Part shown: positions 35,996 through 47,851 of the stretch, piece after piece
Layout: the number at the start of each line of letters is the position of its first letter
How positions within the stretch are numbered: the stretch's first letter is position 1
NCBI RefSeq assembly: GCF_014805625.2
Contig: NW_023998436.1
Location: 1,177,131 to 1,241,130, forward strand
From: Glossina fuscipes
Taxonomy: Eukaryota > Arthropoda > Insecta > Diptera > Glossinidae
DNA length: 64,000 bases
Direction: 5' to 3'
Notes under the pieces: generated by a model
Database searches by the model: none
The model's input: the letters and a program-made list of their open reading frames with translations, nothing else
What the model was told of the DNA's origin: nothing
Made by a program: the position numbers and the translations under genes

Positions 35996-37075
35996 TTACT
36001 TTACCATGCGGTCTCCTCTGCTACTAGGCACCTCCTGTTCACCTTATTAAGGCTATACAGTGTTCTTAGTGTTGGCTGAATCTATAAGCTATCCTCAATA
36101 AAAATTATTATAATACTTCTAACTGCTCGCACAATATGAGATACCAGCTGTCATTAGCAATTGACCAGAAATTTATGAAAAATTTTATTAGAATTGTTGG
36201 TTTATCCGCTAGTTTATGACAATGATTATAGGTAACAATGTCCTCATAATTTATGCAAAGTGGAAATTATTATTATTTTTAGCCAAAGGGAAAATTACAT
36301 TTTCTCTGCAATAATGTTTACGTTTACTTGAAACGTCGCAATGGTAAGGTTTTGAAAATTTAATACCAATATTATTATTAGTATTTACACTCATAGTCGT
36401 TTATGTAAACCCATAAAAATATTTACACACAATTTGCATATACCCGTACACATTCAATTTACATACAAGTTTAGACACGTGCTAATATACGAACTGAAGC
36501 GGAATTTGTCCGGAAAAAGTAAAATATATATATTTATATACATATATTTTCAGTTTACCGTAGCCAAGTAAGTATAAGTAAGAAAAAGTCAAAATGCATT
36601 TTGTGTAATAAGTATACGGAAATTGATAAATAAAAGTAAATTATTTATTGAAACTTAAAATGAACAAACATTTTTCATACCGCTTACAATACAAATACAC
36701 TAACCGTGCACACATTCCTACATAAATTTTTTTCGCAAGGCCGAAAGAGTTATGCAGCCCTTAACTTCATTCGGCGACTTTTCTTTTATATCTGAAATTG
36801 CCTTAAAAGATCTTCTGGAAAGAGGCAGGTGAAGCTTTTTGGAAAATAAGTGAAAATTGAGGCGGACAGGTAGCAGATGAGTATCTTGCTTGTCTGATGA
36901 CACCAAGCTGAGGTCATGCGACGACATATACGAAGTCATGTACGAAGTATAGATTAGTTGGTTATGAAGTGGGAAGTGAGTCAATCCAATACATTTTAAA
37001 TAGAGTTTACTTGATATATAAAAACATTGTTTTCATCAACTATTGCCTAAAAATAATAAAAACGTTAAATTTTTT
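35996..37075. other. Intergenic DNA, possibly the 3' side of the spliced gene
   Basis: Mostly AT-rich. The - strand frame at 36718-36984 (88 codons, no ATG start) contains two plausible 3' splice sites, one after CATGACCTCAG (next base 36907) and one after CTGCCTCTTTCCAG (about 36818). It could supply an alternative last exon of the gene at 37076-38072. (TA)n near 36526-36545. Confidence 0.35.
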
Positions 37076-38072
37076 TCAAATAACGGTTTTCTTAAAATGA
37101 AACACTATATGCGACGTGATCGTGAAAATACTCTGCAAAAAGAAGTCAGCAACCCCAAAAGGTCATGACCTATAGGTCGCACAGCAAAAAACACTTGAAC
37201 AAACCTCAGATCCATGGGCGGAATGATAGACTTACGCATCGGCTTAAGTACAAGGGAAATCTATCTAGATGTTTTCTGATTGTTTCACACACAAATGTAT
37301 TAAGCCCCCTAGAAAACAAATTATGAAAAGTAGGAAAAAAAAAGTGAAGAATATATTACATATCAGATTTCGGCACAGAAGGTTGTTGACAAAAGCTAAG
37401 GTCTTCGAAAAGTAAATTACGTCTTCCAGCGCTGGTCTTATCTGGGATTAACTTTAAATGCTGGAGAGGCCACTGTATGGTAAAGTAGTTCTTAAATGAA
37501 AATGTCAGTTCACGGGACAAATTCACACCATATGTGAGAAATCTGCGACTGAGGCTTATTGCTCGCTCTTAAATACTTCTACTACGTTATGAGTGGTTGC
37601 AAACAGGACCAAATTGAATATATGCAATTCTAAGGTCATACCATGCATTTGATGGAAGCAAATTCGCGTACTTCATTATGAGTTGCTAAAATTTCCCGCA
37701 ACAATCTCAGCCGATCTGTATCCAAAGCATTCAAAGAGAAAAAGCCGCAATAAATTGAGAGATGCGGTAAAGCAACTTTGTAGCTTGACAATGCTGGATG
37801 TCTTGCCGCAAAGTCCATCACGTTAAAATGGAAAGTTCGCTCCCACCCATCGTATTCTTCAGACATATGGCGCCTTCTGATCACTACTACTGTATTTTGC
37901 ACTTTCGTTCTTATGAAGAAATCAAAAATTGAATCAATAGGTGGATCGCCTGAAAAGATAAAAAGCAAACAGTGGCCAGCGCTGGGCAATATTGTGATTG
38001 CTCAAGCGTAAATAGTTTTTTACAATGCGTGAAAACTTGAATGTCGAAGAAAAGTTGTACATGTATGAACAT
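37076..38072 (-). CDS. Unrecognised multi-exon protein-coding gene (predicted by splice phase)
   Basis: I assembled five exons on the - strand: 38072-38024, 37949-37642, 37565-37360, 37308-37236 and 37132-37076, with introns of 74, 76, 51 and 103 nt. Every junction is GT...AG and every phase matches (1, 0, 2, 0). The strongest signals are CTTTTTATCTTTTCAG before exon 2, TTTGTTTTCTAG before exon 4 and the consensus donor GTAAGT after exon 4. The spliced frame is 230 codons. The middle exons read like real protein, with RRRHMSEEYDGWERTF, LNALDTDRLRLLREIL and CETIRKHLDRFPLYLSR. No signal peptide or membrane segment is evident and I recognise no family; the leucine-rich spacing in exon 2 is suggestive at most. 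Exons 2-4 are the firm part. The first exon (weak donor GTAAAA), the AAGAG acceptor of exon 3 and the last exon are uncertain; an alternative end lies near 36907. It could also be a recent pseudogene. Confidence 0.45.
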
Positions 38073-39039
38073 CTAGTACGACACCATAGGCTGACGGTAG
38101 ACGATAAAAACGGACGGAAGTTGGATAAAAAATATAAAGAAAAAGGAAAAAAGGAAGGACAAGAGAAGAAGAAGAAGAACATAAGTGCAGGAAACTTTAG
38201 TAAGTCGACCTCACCGCAGTGCCAATACACAATAAAAGGAATTTCAAAAGTTACTTTGACAACTGAAAATTTCCTATAAACAGCGAAGTGGAAGCCACAG
38301 TCTAGCATAGTGAATGAGAAAGTCAATCATATTAGTCGAAATTTTACTAAGACACTTGATTTGTGCATCCAGGACAGGTAAAAAATCAACTTTTGTAAGA
38401 AAATTTACTTTCCATGCAACGTATGTTCTTTTTTTATATTAAACTTTGTTTAAATGACATGTAGTGTAACTTATACAATATATGTTTGTAAAATTTAAAT
38501 ATTTAATTTAAATTCATGAAAGTAGATTTCATAGAGAGAAGAGAAAAGCGCCAAAAGCGATTACTTAACAATATCAACAACAAGCTTTACAAGCAGACCA
38601 GCAAAATATTTACTTATAGAAACTCTACAACAAATAAACAAAGCATTTACCAAATGAATTTCAAAATATTTAAATTTTAAACTTCAATGTTTATATAAAC
38701 AAATACGAATCCAAACTGTCGTTTACACATATATATTTATATGGTATAACAAAAAGGCATTTCCATTCATTGCGTCAGAAAAGAAAAAAAAAAGAAAACT
38801 GAAACAAAAGAATTACACTTGTTTTTATACCCCTACGCGAACGATGTAAGTGTGTTAGTTTTATCCTTGCCTTGGTAACTCAGCAGCATAACAAACTCCC
38901 TAAAGAATTTATATTGCCTATTGATGCCTCGGCCCCTTCTACCGGGTTATGTTGAAACGCTTCCCAAAGCCAAACTTGAAATATGAGTCTTAAAATTATA
39001 TACCATTGCGCCCAGGTTAAATTTAAAACCAGTTGTAGT
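38073..39039. other. Intergenic DNA upstream of the spliced gene
   Basis: A lysine-rich 84-codon + strand frame (38025-38279) starts with ATG and overlaps exon 1 of the - strand gene. Its end is unremarkable and it is not called as a gene. The rest is AT-rich DNA without features. Confidence 0.3.
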
Positions 39040-39918
39040 TAAACAAGGCTTCTTCATCACTTCGCTTAGTCCAATTTTTCGCTTATTTGCTTATAAATTA
39101 TTAAAAATTATACTTTGTTGTCATATTAAAGTTTAGCTTTGATGAAAACCCTTCTTTAGTATAGAATTTAAAAAAAAATAGACTTGTTTGGTCCAAATTT
39201 AATGCAATTAATTTTTATATCAAATGTTATCATTAAATTTTGGAAAATTACAAGTCTTGGTATGTATAAGAACAGTTATATGAACGGGGACTGAAAAAAA
39301 ATCAGTGTTCCATCCGTTCCAAGCTTTTCACATCAATTTCATTTTTCGAAAAGCTATTAATCAGCGATTTTCAATACAGATTCTTACTAAACTTCATTAC
39401 ATCAGATCTCGTCAATATAAGTCAAAACTTGGGACTTGTAGGTTGAACACAACAATGCATAGACGGGCATCAGACGGAATGACTTGCCCAACCATAGTAG
39501 GGTACCAAATTCAATATCTTAAGAATTGCGATTGATAGGTCGGCCATAAAAATGCGAAAGCAGACATCAGACATACAGACGAATCGACACGGAGACGGAT
39601 GAACAAACAAATACTTAGACGGTCGATCAGGCCGCTTAAGAACGGGCAGGTAATAGGCAAAGTAATAGACATACAGACAAACGAGCAGACAAACGGGTCG
39701 ATAGTTAGACGAATGAAGAGGCAATCGGATGGACCGACAGCCGTTAGGAAGATAAACGGGTGGGCAGGCAATCTGATGGACAGCCGGACGGACAAACAAG
39801 CAAACTTGAATTGATTTAGTAAATGGTAATGAATCGATCAGTATAATAAAAGGAGGATCCCATTTTAATCCTTTGCACAAACTTAATATAACCGGCAAGA
39901 TAACGATGTAGAACATAA
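39040..39918 (-). repeat. Family A element with greatly expanded simple-repeat core
   Basis: Body sequence from about 39040. The core normally spans 20-40 bp, but here imperfect gacagac/gacggac/aacgggc units run from about 39460 to 39800. It ends 'cttaatataaccggcaag'. The 154-, 94- and 71-codon frames at 39470-39934 are translations of this simple repeat and are not genes. Confidence 0.8.
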
Positions 39919-42781
39919 CGAGCGTGAGCCGCAAAAACCCCCGAACACGCGTAAAAAATTGATAAACTGCAATTCGTAACAGATATTGGACTAAAGCTGA
40001 AGGCTCTTAAATTAGCTAAGTACTGATAAGTGCAAGAAAGAAATGGGAGTGATCACGGACAAATATACTCAACTCAGAGAGAAAATGTAACTTCTGTCCA
40101 CAAGAAATATAGAACCCCAGTGGGGTTGTAAGCATTTCTGCCGGCTAAAAGAAAATCGTTGCAATCGCTTACTTGTTTTTTGGTATACTTTCTATAAAAT
40201 TGAATGCAGCTATAAAGAATGCTAACCCGCCTTTAACGTAGATTTTTGCCAATCACTATCTCAACTATGAGACTTTTTGAATAAGATTTGAAAATATTTT
40301 TTCTTAAAATTTTCGCTCAATAAATGCCTTAGTTCGATAATAAGTTATGGCCTGTCAATCTTTTAATTATTATATGCCTGTTTATATGTAGGCAGTTCAT
40401 ACCCACTTCTCGGATTGACATTTTAATTAATCTTAGACAATGTTCTCTATCTTTAATCCTAACTATCTGCTTTGGATTGTAAAATGTAATTTTTCACTTT
40501 CAACCCTAATCTAAAATTATCAACAATTCGAACACTAAGCTATAGCTCTTTGCATTCGTTGCGACGGCAAAAGCTACAGCAACGATACACGATAGATGAA
40601 CGAAAGTTATATATGGTGGCTGACATGCATTTCTGAGTGTTGGAAACAGAAAAACCAATTCTCTCCAACATCTTTTCTCATTTAGTATAAAAGAAAAGCA
40701 AAGCAAAAAATTATATTCGGTTTTAATCGAATGTTTTACTACTTATTTACGCCTAGATCTATTCGCTCACTATATCGATGGTGTACTCTATCGTACATAT
40801 CATACCCAGGACTTTGTAGATAATTATAGAAAATTGACATCCTTCGCCTTTTATTAGTTGTGGTACTTTGATCCGAGTTAACTAATATTTATACTTGACA
40901 CGTAGATTAAGCCGCCAAAGGATCTTGAGCAAACATGAAAACGTAAGTAAGAATGCGTCTCATTTAAGCAGAGAATCAGAGAATGAGAGGAAAATGTTTT
41001 AGACCAAATTTGCTTTTGTAGGTGAAATGGCAGACTCACATGGCTGGTCTGTTATAAAGCCTACTTCCGCTACGCCTTGTATAGGGAAATAACAAAGTGT
41101 ACATTTTTCTATTGAGCAAGCGAACCAAAACATTGACAATATCTATTGTAATTTTTATTTTTCATAATTTATATAAAAATTTTCTGAATAAAGTTCTTTA
41201 ATTTTTCTACATAAGCTGTAGGATGGTCAACGCACACAGTTTAAGAAAACCTGGGCTATAGTCTTGAAATTCGAGATAAGCTGATTACACAATTGAAACC
41301 AATTTTGAAATTTGAAAATCTTCTTATCCGGTATTCTTTAATCTCGATCTACTTAAATGCCAAAGATTATATTATAGATATGTTCGGCACATTTGCTGTA
41401 CAAGTAAATAAACTGTTCTTTCCATCATAAGTTTGCAGAAAAACAAAAAGCACATACTTCAGCTCATATTGTTCTCTCATTCTGTCTTTCTTGTTATTCA
41501 AAGAAAACAATGGTAAATAAAGGAAAAACTTAAATTTTTATAGCACGTACCCGCAAATTTTTGTTAAAAGAATTGTGTACATAAAATCGGGAAGCTTCCT
41601 GTTTAATCCAAAAAAAAAAAAAACAAATGCTGCTGAATCGTGACGATGGCGATGTCAATGGCAGAGATCATTGCACTGACGATGAAGTCATTTAGTGAGA
41701 TTAGCTGCATTTAGCTTCTTGTGATCTCCTCCCAGCCACCGAAAGCCTCATTAGGGAACATTATAAGAAACAGCTAAAGCAACTGTGCCTAGTATTAAAG
41801 CGAAAACGATCGGTTCATTAACCAGACAGATATTCTTCTTTCTAACAAATAAAGTGAAAAGAGGGGAAATGTTAGGTACGTTTGTTTTGTAACAAAAAGT
41901 AATGACACAACGAACGCCTATAATTTATTTTTAGTAACAAGCTCGAGTCTTTACTTAACAACTTTATTAAATCTTTTCAGGTCTGCCAAGATTCTTCAAG
42001 TTTAGCAATTTCTAAGCATATCATAACAGGGTTACCATCGTTCTTAAAACTGTTATTAATCCCCGCAAGTAAAAAATTCCCATGTCACACTAATCTTTGC
42101 TACTTTATCAAAACTTACGAATGTTGTTCTTTCGCAAGATATTTTGTTCTGTTGAAAGTACCGCAAGGCGTGTGCTAGTTATAATATCTTCAGTCCGTCT
42201 CGTATAACATTTGTATTAAGCAAAACATGTAAGATTAAAGGCTTAAATTACGAAACGTCAGAGAAGTTGAACAAAAGCACTACAAAGCTCCAAGTAAAAA
42301 GGTTTAGTTTTAGTTTCAAAGTAAACAGTTTTGTTTATAACATTATTAGGCTTACGTAAGTTTTATGCTACCGCTGGCAACAATACCAACAACTTCAGCG
42401 TATAAGTCAGCTAAGGAAAAATTGAAGAAAAAATTTTATAAATCAATAAGCGTAAGCTTAAAACAGAAGAATTCATAACCTCAAAGTTTAGAAACATAAA
42501 TTAAACAACCAACAAAATCAATGCAAGCAAAAAAATTAATTCAAGCAATTAATAAATAGTAAGAACTCATCACGCTACTCAACATATTGACTTTATTGTA
42601 AGCAGACCTAATCCGTTTAGACTAAAGAAAGCAAATACCAATGTTCTAGGCTTAGATCTTTAGTTTAAGACTTCCATTAACACACTACAGCAAAGAATGT
42701 CAATCGGAAGCAAGCAGCAAAAGTATGAAATATTTTAGGATTAAAGTAATAAAAGTCTAAGTAACTACGTATAAAATATGA
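39919..42781. other. Long intergenic stretch with no recognised feature
   Basis: No gene, RNA or known repeat seen. An A14 run lies near 41611. Around 41630-41710 the sequence is more complex (repeated gacgat(g/ga) motifs) but no family could be named. Confidence 0.35.
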
Positions 42782-42875
42782 TTTACCGCAGTGCGATTCG
42801 GACCCGCGGCCGTTGACTTATCAGTTGGGATTCTTTCTTCCTCGCCTATGCGGTAGCCCAGTGAGTATGGAAATG
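42782..42875 (-). mobile_element. SINE relative, tRNA-like head only
   Basis: Reverse complement shows an A-box-like region (gggctaccgcataggcgagg) and box B GGGTCCGAATCG, closing with CACTGCGG. The unique body and (AAT)n tail of the intact SINEs are absent. Confidence 0.6.
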
Positions 42876-43049
42876 GATCAATTATTATTTTTTAATTATT
42901 TAATATTGATGTGCCGCGCTAATCATAAGAAGTAAGGGGTCCGTTACCGAGAGTGATGCTCATTAACGGTAATAATTTATAAAATTTCACAAATCAACTT
43001 ATCCAAGGGAGTAAAAGCCGTAAAGTGGACCACGGGGCAGCATATTCCG

Positions 43050-43329
43050 ATTTTTCAAAACCAGTTGTCATTTGGGACGTGGTCAACCAATGTGTCAATT
43101 CGAACCATTTTTAATAAAGCGCTGGTTCAACATCCTTCAGTATGCCGAAGTTCATCAAAATTCTTCAACAATTTCGTCCTGAAAGTCGAACAAAAGAAAA
43201 CGGAAAGACGGACAGACAAGTGGACCGGAAAATCTCCTCGATGGTTCTATTTCAAGTTCTACTTGATGTTGCATACGTCCGCACAAACTTAATAAACCCT
43301 TGTACCACAACTGATGTAGAGTATAATAA
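43050..43329 (-). repeat. Family A fragment, 5' half
   Basis: Has 'gtcaattcgaaccattttta', the core aaagacggacagacaag near 43203-43220 and ends 'taccacaactgatgtagagta'. The three overlapping 74-84 codon frames here are repeat-derived. Confidence 0.75.
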
Positions 43330-44137
43330 ATTACGCGATGGAGAAAACGTGTACTTAACGATGTGGAACATTGCTTCAATAAAATACTTTTTATGATTCT
43401 CTTGAATTAATGATCTTTTTTTCTTACAAAAACCGGTCGTGACTTATTCTTATGCCTTTTATGTTATGTATTATATCTGTATGAAGATATATATATTTAT
43501 GTGTAGATATAGATTTTCTTGTCCTCCTCAGTTAGGAATAAACGATAAAAATAAAATAACACCAAAAACGAAATAAAGCACACTTACAATCCTACAACCG
43601 ATATATACGATTGGTCCAAGACTTATACTGCAGTGAAGTACACATTTCAGATCCTTTACAATAAATATCGTAGCCCATATTATATGTTATAATATATATA
43701 TATAACCATCATCTTAATGTAAAAATATGTATGCGTCACATATATATATATATATATACATGCAACATTTATATACGTAATATCTGGTCGACTGGTAGAC
43801 TTCAACTAATTTTATAAGACTATAAGATTAAAATCATAATTGATTCACATATCAGTCAACAGCTAACAAAGAACCCACTAATTCTTCTCAACTTGCTCAC
43901 ATTACTAAATCGAGAAACTTTATCTATAACGTTTGGCTTCATTGCAACGATTCGTTTCCAACAAAATTTGAATTTTACCGAAGTTTTCAACAAAAGCAAA
44001 GTACGGTGGTTAAGGGAAGAAACCCAAGAATGTAATATTTTCTCATCCCTTTTATAAATCACACTAAACTAATAATAATAACTACCACCATTTTATGTCT
44101 TGGTACATTTGTATTTTATTTAAATTTATTTTTCAAA
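43330..44137. other. Intergenic DNA with TA repeats
   Basis: (TA)n tracts near 43691-43702 and 43740-43758. No gene seen. Confidence 0.4.
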
Positions 44138-44158
44138 AAATTCTCGTTTAATTTATGA
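44138..44158 (+). promoter_or_regulatory. Diverged PSEA-like element of U1 copy 2
   Basis: aaattctcgt ttaatttatga sits at exactly -61 to -41. It keeps the AAATTCT and TTTATGA ends shared with copy 3 but differs in the middle, where copies 1 and 3 have TTAGTYGG. Whether SNAPc still binds is open. Confidence 0.6.
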
Positions 44159-44198
44159 ATTTTCAGATACAAGTAATAGTTTCAAATCCGTTGAAAGC

Positions 44199-44362
44199 AT
44201 ACTTACCTGGCGTAGGGGTTACCGTGATCACGAAGGCGGTTCCCCCGGAGTGAGGCTTGGCCATTGCACTAACGGTTGAGTTGACCTCCGCGATTATTCC
44301 TAATGCGAATAACTCGTGCGTGTAATTTTTGATAGCCGGGAATGGCGTACGCGCCGTCCCGA
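44199..44362 (+). ncRNA. snRNA:U1: U1 spliceosomal snRNA, copy 2
   Basis: The RNA is 164 nt and identical to copies 1 and 3 except for one base: A at 44272 where the others have T (cactaacgg against cactatcgg), near the end of the stem-loop 2 region. The 5' splice-site pairing segment, stem-loop 1 and the Sm site (44324-44331) are intact. Upstream homology with the other copies covers only about 35 bp plus the outer parts of the PSEA, so this copy separated earlier or by a shorter duplication. The RNA itself looks functional; its promoter is the least conserved of the three. Confidence 0.95.
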
Positions 44363-46156
44363 CATATACTAATAAATTTGAGAGCAGTTTTTAATATACT
44401 TTTCTTAATTTGTAGTCCATTGACTGATATGCGGCGGAACTTGGTGTAGCTTAGAAGAGCTGATGACAAGCATTGGAGGAGAAAAGGCGGCTTTGTATGT
44501 TATAAACTAAAGGTTTCTTTACGAAACGGGTACGAAAAAAGCAATGTTGCAAGCAAGGAGAAATGGATTTTTTTAAACCGACTTTAATATACTGATGGAG
44601 AGAAGCAAGTCAACTCACATATATAAAGTATTTGGGTCTAGAATTGCTCAAGCTTGCAATAATCAAAAGTATGATATATAAAATACTCTGCTAGTACGTA
44701 CGAGGAAAAAGTACAGTACAACAAAGGAATTTCCATGTTTTCAATTTTTGTCTGAAATTTTCTGCGCCCCGTTAGTTCCGAAAGTCTCAACCTTATAATT
44801 GGAGCTACTTTTTTAATTTATAAACTCTAGATAAAGACGTTTGTTCTTGATAAATATTTTTATGCAGTTAAAAGTAACTGCGTGAAGGAATCTTTTTTTT
44901 CCAATTTGCAATTTTTTAGAACCAAAACCTTTTCAATATTCGAGGGGCCGTTGTGCGAGCGTCACATTGAAAGTACCTGCGCATTCTAATATAAATAAAA
45001 TATTTGATTTTAGTTAAGCTATTAGACTGATTATCTACATCCGCTTTTTTACAAACCAAGAGCGTACACCCTGATCCCAGAATTTGTTTGTTATTTTTAG
45101 AGCTTTTGCGGAATGAACAGATCCACTTACTATAAATGGAATCTAAACTGTCTCTACGAGCAAAGATTACGTTGAAATTTGCGCATTCAGCTTTTTTTGA
45201 GTAAAGTTAGGTCCGCGCTAGATTTCATTAAGAGGTGGTCCAGAGAGCTTCAGGATCCTTACATTACAAAAAGGCTATACATGTGTTTAATATGTGTGTA
45301 CACGTATGTTGTGTGGTCTCCTTTCTATAGGTGTTATGTAGATTCAATTGAATCCGTTCAAAAGTAATTCTTGCCGTTTTGCCTTAAAAAATTGGGTTGA
45401 GACCCGCTTGTCTCTCTGCCTACTTATGAAAGTAGATTGCTTCTGTTATCCTTACCACCACCTGAGAAACGTAGATTTATTCTAGATGGCTCCTTCTTAA
45501 TTAAGTTAATTAATGGTACTATCGATTCATGCACACTACTTGATGAGATAAGCTTCAACGCCCCTAATCACCTCTCTAGGCACTTTATCTTCATTCAGCT
45601 TAATTAACGTAAATATAGCTATGAGCTGTTTGTAGAAACCTAAATGATGTCTGTCACTTAATCTCATTGTCGGACTCTATGCCTATGTCCTATTTAAAAT
45701 AACTTGCAGTCTTAATACCTCGTTACGATTCGTTCACTTGGAATTTGAAGCTTTACTAGTTGTGGCTATACCTCTGTGCTAGCTGCATACATGTTTTTTT
45801 TTTTATTTTTCTTTCTTTCCTATTTATATTATATATATATATATATATATATTTATATTATATATTATTTATAATTATGATTTAATTTTTTTTTTTCTTT
45901 GCTTGTCCTTATATACTTAATACTAGTTTTAAATAATAATTAGAATAAGTTCTACTTCCAAGAATCATATAAATTCGGCTGTTGATTTAGTTTGATTGAG
46001 TAAATAAAGACATGTGCCATTTTAGTAATTTTAAAGTTTCGAGAAACTCGCGGCGAGAAACGCTCACCAAATATGCAGTAAACTTCGACATCTATTTGTA
46101 ATTGAACGCGTATACGGCTGAAAATTAACTTAGAAATATAATTTCTATCCCTAAAG
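44363..46156. other. Intergenic DNA with a TA microsatellite
   Basis: (TA)n at 45829-45852, with further TA-rich sequence to 45875. Short frames of 62-72 codons are unrecognised. No known repeat family identified. Confidence 0.4.
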
Positions 46157-47125
46157 ACAAGTAAGAACATTATTGTCGGGTAATTAGATACCCTGCACTA
46201 ATTCGCTTAATACAATTATTTTTATATGGTAATAACACACAAAGTAATGTACATTATTCTCATGCAAAGGTATACCTTCACGAAGACCCTCATATTGGAG
46301 CCGTTCACATGACGTGATCAAACTTTAGCACAATTAATTTAATTTCTAAAAACTTTGTTATGTTTCAGTTTCCGTCTTGAAAAACTGTAAATAAGACTTT
46401 CTCTCCATGGAAAGGCTTGTTTTTCGTGATAGCATGAGATATAACAGATAGGCCTAAGCATATTCAAAATCCTTACCATACCTTTTTTTGCTCAACTGCT
46501 GCTACGGGCTAATTTTCATCATAAAATATTAAAAATTATACTCATGAAAAATCTTACATGGAGTGGAGTCCAAGAAGTAGAGCCATGTCCTTCAGTGGAC
46601 CAAAATCAGTAATTTTGATATTAATGGCAATTTATTATTATAAATCAATTTTCACCATGAAATATTGAAAATTAGCCATTCTTACCGCATAACCACTAAG
46701 CTTTTGTAGGATCGTTAGTATGAGGGAGGATTCAAAAAATAACCCCGGTCGATTCAAACTTGTCGCACCAACTTAGAGAGCTAAAATTTTGAAAATTAAA
46801 ATTTTTTTCGTTATAACGAATTTTCAAAATAGGACGCTATATGGAGAGAGGTCGAAAAAGTGGATCTATTCGAATCATTTTCAATGGCGTTCGTCCGTGG
46901 ATCAAAGCACGTCAATATGTCAAATTTCATCAAAAAATTTCTATGATTGTGGACTTTAGGCCACATAGCAAATTGGACAGACGGATAGACGGACAAACAC
47001 GCTTAAATCAAATTAGAAAATCAAGTAAAATACTATAGCGGGCCATGTGTTACCATAGTGTGCCTTGTGGGTTTTACCTACGTCCAAACAAACTTAATAC
47101 ACCCTGTACCGCAAATAGTGTAAGG

Positions 47126-47127
<2 letters not shown>
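46157..47127 (-). repeat. Family A element, full length, carrying a SINE in its 5' end
   Basis: Starts 'acaagtaagaacattattgtcgg', has a gacagacggatagacggac core near 46977-46995 and reaches 'ccgcaaatagtgtaaggta', where SINE copy 4 interrupts it. An internal duplicate of the terminus-like sequence (atactatagcgggccatgtg) occurs at about 47030. Confidence 0.85.
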
Positions 47128-47156
<29 letters not shown>

Positions 47157-47324
47157 TTCGCACAGAGAAATAAATTCTAAGACTAAACTCTTAAAAGCAC
47201 TAGCATCTAAGGCTATCGGCTTTTATTAAAAAACTCTGCCGCACTTGAGATTCGAACCCACGACCATTGACTTACTAGTCGAGATTCCTCGTCTTCGGCT
47301 ACTCAGGCGGATTTGTGTAAGGTA
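47118..47324 (-). mobile_element. tRNA-derived SINE, copy 4, with 10-bp target-site duplication
   Basis: Minus orientation: long (ATT)n at left, box B reverse complement at 47248-47258, head ending at 47310. GTGTAAGGTA flanks both sides (47118-47127 and 47315-47324). It inserted into the 5' end of the family A element, so it is younger than that element. Confidence 0.93.
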
Positions 47325-47401
47325 CAAAGGGTAGTTCGTGTTAATTGTTCGGGCAGTGGTATGCATCACTATAAACACTACACCAACGTGCGGTGTGCAA
47401 A

Positions 47402-47456
47402 GAGAATTGAAATATTTCGTGACTCACTACAGGCGGGTTGCTTTAGTCGAAAACAC
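47402..47456 (+). repeat. Partial copy of the U1 upstream block without U1
   Basis: 'agagaattgaaatatttcgtg' and 'gactcactacaggcggg' match the start of the blocks before U1 copies 1 and 3 (5262 and 47852). The similarity stops after about 55 bp and no U1 sequence follows. Confidence 0.65.
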
Positions 47457-47851
47457 AATGATTGCGTTACGCGTTGCGCATAACTCACGAACTGTCAACC
47501 AAATATTGGTTGTGTATGTTAAAATGTTGATGAACATACTATAGTTTGCGTTGCTTTGTGTGTGATCGCAAATTTTTGGACAAACTCTTCATATTTTTGA
47601 ATGCATTGTTTTTGACAGACAAAATAGTCATGTATTTATATATATTTATATATCTGTCTATTCTATACGGAAGAAAAATGTTTGTTGTGGTGTTGTCGTC
47701 GCTTTATTAATATTCACGCTTCATCAACGTTTATGTGAATAAATGTTCGTGCGATTTTGCTTTGGCAACGCACGAAAGCACTGTGTTTCGCTCTTTATTT
47801 ATTTTTGTAACTGTGTGTACACCATATAAAGTATGTGCGATGTGAGAAGAG
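47457..47851. other. Intergenic DNA with no recognised feature
   Basis: No gene seen. The flank is mixed AT-rich sequence, with TA-rich bits near 47637-47652. Confidence 0.35.

Noticed and set aside
38025..38279. 84-codon lysine-rich frame with an ATG start
   Set aside because: Overlaps exon 1 of the better supported minus-strand gene and shows no conservation evidence or domain.
39460..39800. CRISPR-like or repeat-array appearance of gacagac/gacggac units
   Set aside because: Units are short, irregular and without spacers; they are an expanded simple repeat inside a family A element in a eukaryotic genome.
39470..39934. 154-codon minus-strand open frame
   Set aside because: It is a translation of the GTCTGTCC-type simple repeat, rich in SVRLSIRLP-like strings.
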